From: Cycas panzhihuaensis
Taxonomy: Eukaryota > Cycadophyta
DNA length: 64,000 nt
NCBI GenBank assembly: GCA_023213395.1
Contig: CM041465.1
Location: 140,251,741 to 140,315,740 of the forward strand
Direction: 5' to 3'
This document shows positions 60,921 through 64,000 of the stretch, piece by piece. The position numbers and the translations under genes are program-made. A model generated the notes under the pieces. The model did not search any database and was not told the origin of the DNA. It saw nothing but the letters and a program-made list of their open reading frames with translations. Position 1 is the stretch's first letter. Every line of letters starts with the position of its first letter.

Positions 60921-61307
60921 AAGGGATCTGAAATTTTTCTTCTCCTATCTGATATATATCTGTCTGTGTCAAAGTTGTTGAAAGCTTCAAGAATGGAACA
61001 AATTAGAGGAATTGCACCCTATGAAGGATGGCCTATTAACTCAGTTTCTTGTCTATCTCCTTTTGAAAATGCTCCACAAGGTTTGAATCTACCACAAAGA
61101 CTTCTTCTCTAAACGAGTTTCAAGAAAAATAAGGAAGGTGATATTAAAATACCCTTGAGGCTACACAAGCTTTGGAATAATGAGTTAAATATGGAAGAAT
61201 GGTCGAAGTGGTCAGATCAGAGACACAAATCCTTTCTTAACAAAGCCAAAGATTGCAGAAAGTTTAACAGTAATATCCAAAATGAAGGAAATATTCAAAA
61301 AAAGTAG
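60921..61307 (+). pseudogene. Unrecognised exon-like ORF inside element E
   Basis: An open frame with protein-like composition, interrupted by a single TAA at 61110-61112. It contains SDIYLSVSKLLKASRMEQIR, GIAPYEGWPINSVSCLSPFE, NAPQGLNLPQRLLL and, after the stop, DIKIPLRLHKLWNNELN then MEEWSKWSDQRHKSFLNKAK. Trp, Pro and Cys are frequent, unlike chance frames in this AT-rich window. It has no similarity that I recognise to retrotransposon proteins or to HSP90. Being on + it is antisense to E. It may be another captured host exon, or an accessory ORF of the element. Confidence 0.45.
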
Positions 61308-62215
61308 ATATTTGTACAAAAAAAATCATGAAAAAAATGAGTTTTTTTTGTTGTATACTCTTTGTACCATATGTATATCATGAAAAAATGCATAATATCA
61401 TAAGATGTATAGGTTTTTTTGAATGGTGTATCTAAAATCTTTTTCAAATGTATCTTACAATAGATATATCAGAAATATATATGTAAATCTGAAAAATGTA
61501 ATCAAAAAACCTGGTAGTGTAGCTAATTTGCAGACTTGTAGTAGGTTAACCCTTACATATGAGATCTTCAAACTTTCAAGTGTATTCCTCAATAGATAGA
61601 TTTGCTGCATATACTTCTTCAGATGGCTGAAAATGCCTCAAAAGTTGCAGATATACAACTACTATCTTTTGTAGATGGAAATATAGCTTGTAGCTAAAAA
61701 AAAACTTTTATGAATCTGCACAAATCTGTGAAATAACATTGAAATATACTCGTTATATCATAAAAAATAACCCAATAATGAGTGAATCTATTTGAAAAAT
61801 ATAATAAATCTGTTGAAAAACTTATAGAAAATATCACCAAATGATGAAAAATCATAGATCTAAAGTGAGACCCAGTAGATCAAAAAATAGTGATAAAACT
61901 TGCTGAAATAAGTAGATCTATAGTAAAATAACAGATCTGAAGTAACAAATTATAGATTTTTGAAGAAAACTTGATAACTTTTGTATGCAGCTGATGCTCT
62001 TTTGTAAATCTGCAAAAAATATCATATAAGTAGACAAAAAACTTGTAAACTGTCAAAATATATGATAAATCTGTAGATCTGAAGAGAAAATAACTCAAAT
62101 ATGAGAATAAAAACTTGAATGTATATAACTTGCTACTGAAAATCCTGCGTAGATCTGCACAAATCAGTAAATCATGTTGCTCTTATTCAAAACTTCAACA
62201 GGCCAATAATCATCT
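61308..62215 (-). other. E leader, part adjoining the primer-binding site
   Basis: A-rich leader with repeated words containing 'agatctg', 'aaatctg' and 'gtagatctgcac' on +, roughly every 30-60 bp between 61480 and 62170, suggesting an old short-period array. No coding frame; a 72-codon frame at 61880-62098 on - has no domain. Confidence 0.6.
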
Positions 62216-62227
62216 GCTCTGATACCA
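62216..62227 (-). other. Primer-binding site of element E
   Basis: On - it reads TGGTATCAGAGC, a perfect initiator-Met type site two bases from the LTR edge (62230). Confidence 0.92.
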
Positions 62228-62229
62228 AA

Positions 62230-62678
62230 TGAAGGAAATTATACTTGTAGCTAAACTATGCTTTGATACCAAATGTTGGAATATATTTGCAGGAGAACAG
62301 GGTAGAACATATATCAAATAACCATAAACCAATATTGCATCAATACATCAATGTATCACAATCACAATAGTATAAACCATGAAAGCATTATTGTTCAATC
62401 CATTGTAGCAGAAAAGAGTAATACAAATTTCTCATATGAGGGTGGTGTCTAAAGACACCAGGGTTGTATACCCCTTAACATTTATAGTTTGGGGGAGGAG
62501 GGAAACTCCTCAACCCCTGAATTCAAAATAATAATAAAATAATATTCACTTAACTCAAATGAAACTAGTTCAACTTAACTTTAACTTACCTTTAAAATGT
62601 TGAGCATCACATGTCTAAATTGAGGTACACAATCCTGGTAGGTAAGAGGGAGTTGAGTGATGACATTACACTCCAACA
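62230..62678 (-). repeat. 5' LTR of element E
   Basis: 449 bp. Starts (window) TGAAGGAAATTATAC, ends CTCCAACA, followed by GTGGT. A second, decayed primer site TGGTATCAAAGC (on -) lies inside at 62260-62271, next to an internal TGTTGGAATATATTTG at 62274. Confidence 0.93.
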
Positions 62679-62683
62679 GTGGT

Positions 62684-62743
62684 CACGTAACATTCCAATG
62701 TGACATACACACTTTATAAAATAAATGAATATTATATCTAACA
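62684..62743 (-). repeat. 5' LTR of C3, right segment
   Basis: 60 bp completing the LTR begun at 56908; matches the end of 38255-38556 (aatgaatattatatctaa). Ends in CA at 62743 and is followed by TATTT, the probable target copy. Confidence 0.82.
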
Positions 62744-62748
62744 TATTT

Positions 62749-63684
62749 TAGGGCATATGGCTAGATATTATTATTCTATGATGAATTATCTAGTTTAAAT
62801 GTTATTTTAGTGATTTTATGGCATAATTATTATTGTTATTAAGTGTTTAAATAATATGACATATTTATAGTAGAGTGTTAGGGTTTGATAGATGTCTAAA
62901 GGTATAAAATTAAGGGTTTACATATTTTTTAAGATATCTATAGATGAAAGGAAAGAGACTTAAACCCTAGATAAGGATGTATCTAGAAATATAGCATCAA
63001 TTATGGAACCTTCATAGCTCACTATGATCACATAAACTTATATATAAATGATAAGGGACTGAGTAGAATAAATTGAAGCATCATATGAGTGCCTTTATAC
63101 TATGGAGAAATAATCATAATTTACATCAATTTGCCACACCATCATTATGAAGCATTCATCACTAGATCAACATATTAAGTTACTTACAATCAATAGTGAT
63201 CTAGACCATTGAAGGAGAGATATCCCATACCATGATCATAATCACCTATCTAGTAATTAGTAGATTCTTGGTATTTATAAAAGATATAAACATCATTTTT
63301 TATCCTGTAAACATTGTCATATACAAATCAAATAATATCATATTTGTAATGTAAATAACCTACATTTAGTTTCTACCTTCTATGTGGGTATTTGTTATCT
63401 CCTATTAATTGCTCTTATGTGAACACTAACCTACCATGGATTGTTAATACACATGACTATAATATTGCCATGGAATACTAATTATCCATGAGTATTTAAA
63501 GTAATCCAATTATTCATATGAATAATCACCTGCTTGTAAGTTTCATAGACACCCCATAAACATGCATGGATTTTTCATCAAAATAAAAAAAAATACAAAG
63601 TGAATGGTTAATTAAATTATCTTTTATAATATTTAAAATCTAGACATCAGACAAAATTTAAAATTCTATTATTATTATTATTAC

Positions 63685-63723
<39 letters not shown>

Positions 63724-64000
63724 AATTACAAAAATAAAGTTAACTATATTAGATAAAATTTAAAGTCCATGCCTCAACCCCCTTTGTTTAGTAAATGATC
63801 ATATGATGAAGCTACATGACCAATAGCCCTATGCCAAAGGGGGTTAACCTAATTTCTTAAGTACTACATCATTTTTCATGACATATTGATAATTTTTTTA
63901 GTATAACTTTTCATCAAAGTATCCATTTTTTGAATTGTTAGTCATATTAGAAAGAAAATTTCAAGATAGTAAAAATGATTGGTTACAAGGCATATTTTAA
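62749..64000. other. Unassigned AT-rich DNA
   Basis: No gene found. If C3 was inserted in the element with the primer site at 37116, this is the continuation of that interior. The segment 63770-64000 has G-run and 'ggttacaaggcatatttt' words that recur near 32630 and, in part, in the C3 leader. Confidence 0.45.
63668..63721. repeat. (TTA)n microsatellite
   Basis: About 17 TTA/ATT units with one TAC interruption. Confidence 0.95.

Larger units (their letters stand above)
57151..62678 (-). mobile_element. Element E: gag-only LTR retrotransposon carrying host-like exons
   Basis: LTRs 57151-57609 (459 bp) and 62230-62678 (449 bp; a 10 bp gap explains the difference) differ at about 17 sites, all transitions in my hand count, so E is recent. 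A perfect GTGGT duplication flanks it (57146-57150, 62679-62683). On -, purine tract AAGGGGGAGAA lies at 57610-57620 and primer-binding site TGGTATCAGAGC at 62216-62227. The only element protein is Gag (57662-58366), followed at once by the purine tract. The 3.8 kb leader holds an HSP90-like exon, a CpG-rich block and an unrecognised exon-like ORF, all + strand, antisense to E. It is inserted into the 5' LTR of C3. Confidence 0.93.
38255..62743 (-). mobile_element. Element C3: Ty1/copia retrotransposon with three nested insertions
   Basis: Its 3' LTR is 38255-38556 (302 bp); its 5' LTR is 56908-57150 plus 62684-62743 (303 bp once E is removed), about 20% different. Flanks GATTT (38250-38254) and TATTT (62744-62748) match at four of five bases. 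On -, primer-binding site TGATATCAGAGC lies at 56894-56905 and a purine tract (TATGGAGGAGAA) at 38557-38568. Without D, C2 and E the interior is about 7.1 kb and reads Gag, protease, integrase, reverse transcriptase, RNase H in copia order. It is the oldest well-delimited element in the right half and thoroughly broken. Confidence 0.85.

Overview
This window looks like repeat-filled nuclear DNA from a land plant with a large genome. The evidence is stacked Ty1/copia and Ty3/gypsy LTR retrotransposons primed by initiator-Met tRNA, together with fragments of plant-type host genes (a VAMP71-class SNARE and an organellar-type HSP90). It is very AT-rich by eye. Most differences between LTR pairs, and every active-site loss I checked, are C/T or G/A transitions, as expected from deamination of methylated cytosine. 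A gymnosperm, perhaps a gnetophyte, would fit, but that is only a guess. I see no intact host gene, tRNA, rRNA or CRISPR array.

Layout. 1-12111: unassigned AT-rich DNA with a 1.1 kb AT/GT/AC microsatellite (4672-5800). 12112-29685: a three-level nest. Gag-only element F (+) has its gag split by chromodomain gypsy element G (-, 14083-28469), and G's right LTR is split by copia element C1 (-, 20659-28319). All three have recognisable target-site duplications (TSDs). 29691-33500: unassigned. 33600-36340: 3' part of a copia element C4 (-). 36479-38254: LTR, primer-site and tandem-repeat remnants. 38255-62743: one old copia element C3 (-) with three later insertions: D (39013-42626, +) in its RNase H region, C2 (47372-54999, +) in its leader, and E (57151-62678, -) in its 5' LTR. 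62749-64000: unassigned, ending with a TTA microsatellite.

Main result. D, E and F are LTR elements whose only recognisable element protein is Gag with a long acidic, DQ-rich tail; none has pol. D carries an intronless, decayed copy of a VAMP71-type longin R-SNARE between its primer-binding site and gag. E carries, at the equivalent place but antisense, an HSP90-like exon next to a CpG-rich segment, plus a second exon-like ORF that I do not recognise. They look like a lineage of non-autonomous, gag-bearing elements that take up host-gene fragments, presumably mobilised by the pol of elements like C1-C4. E also shows how its LTR may have lengthened: a decayed primer-binding site lies inside the LTR, 44 bp from the working one.
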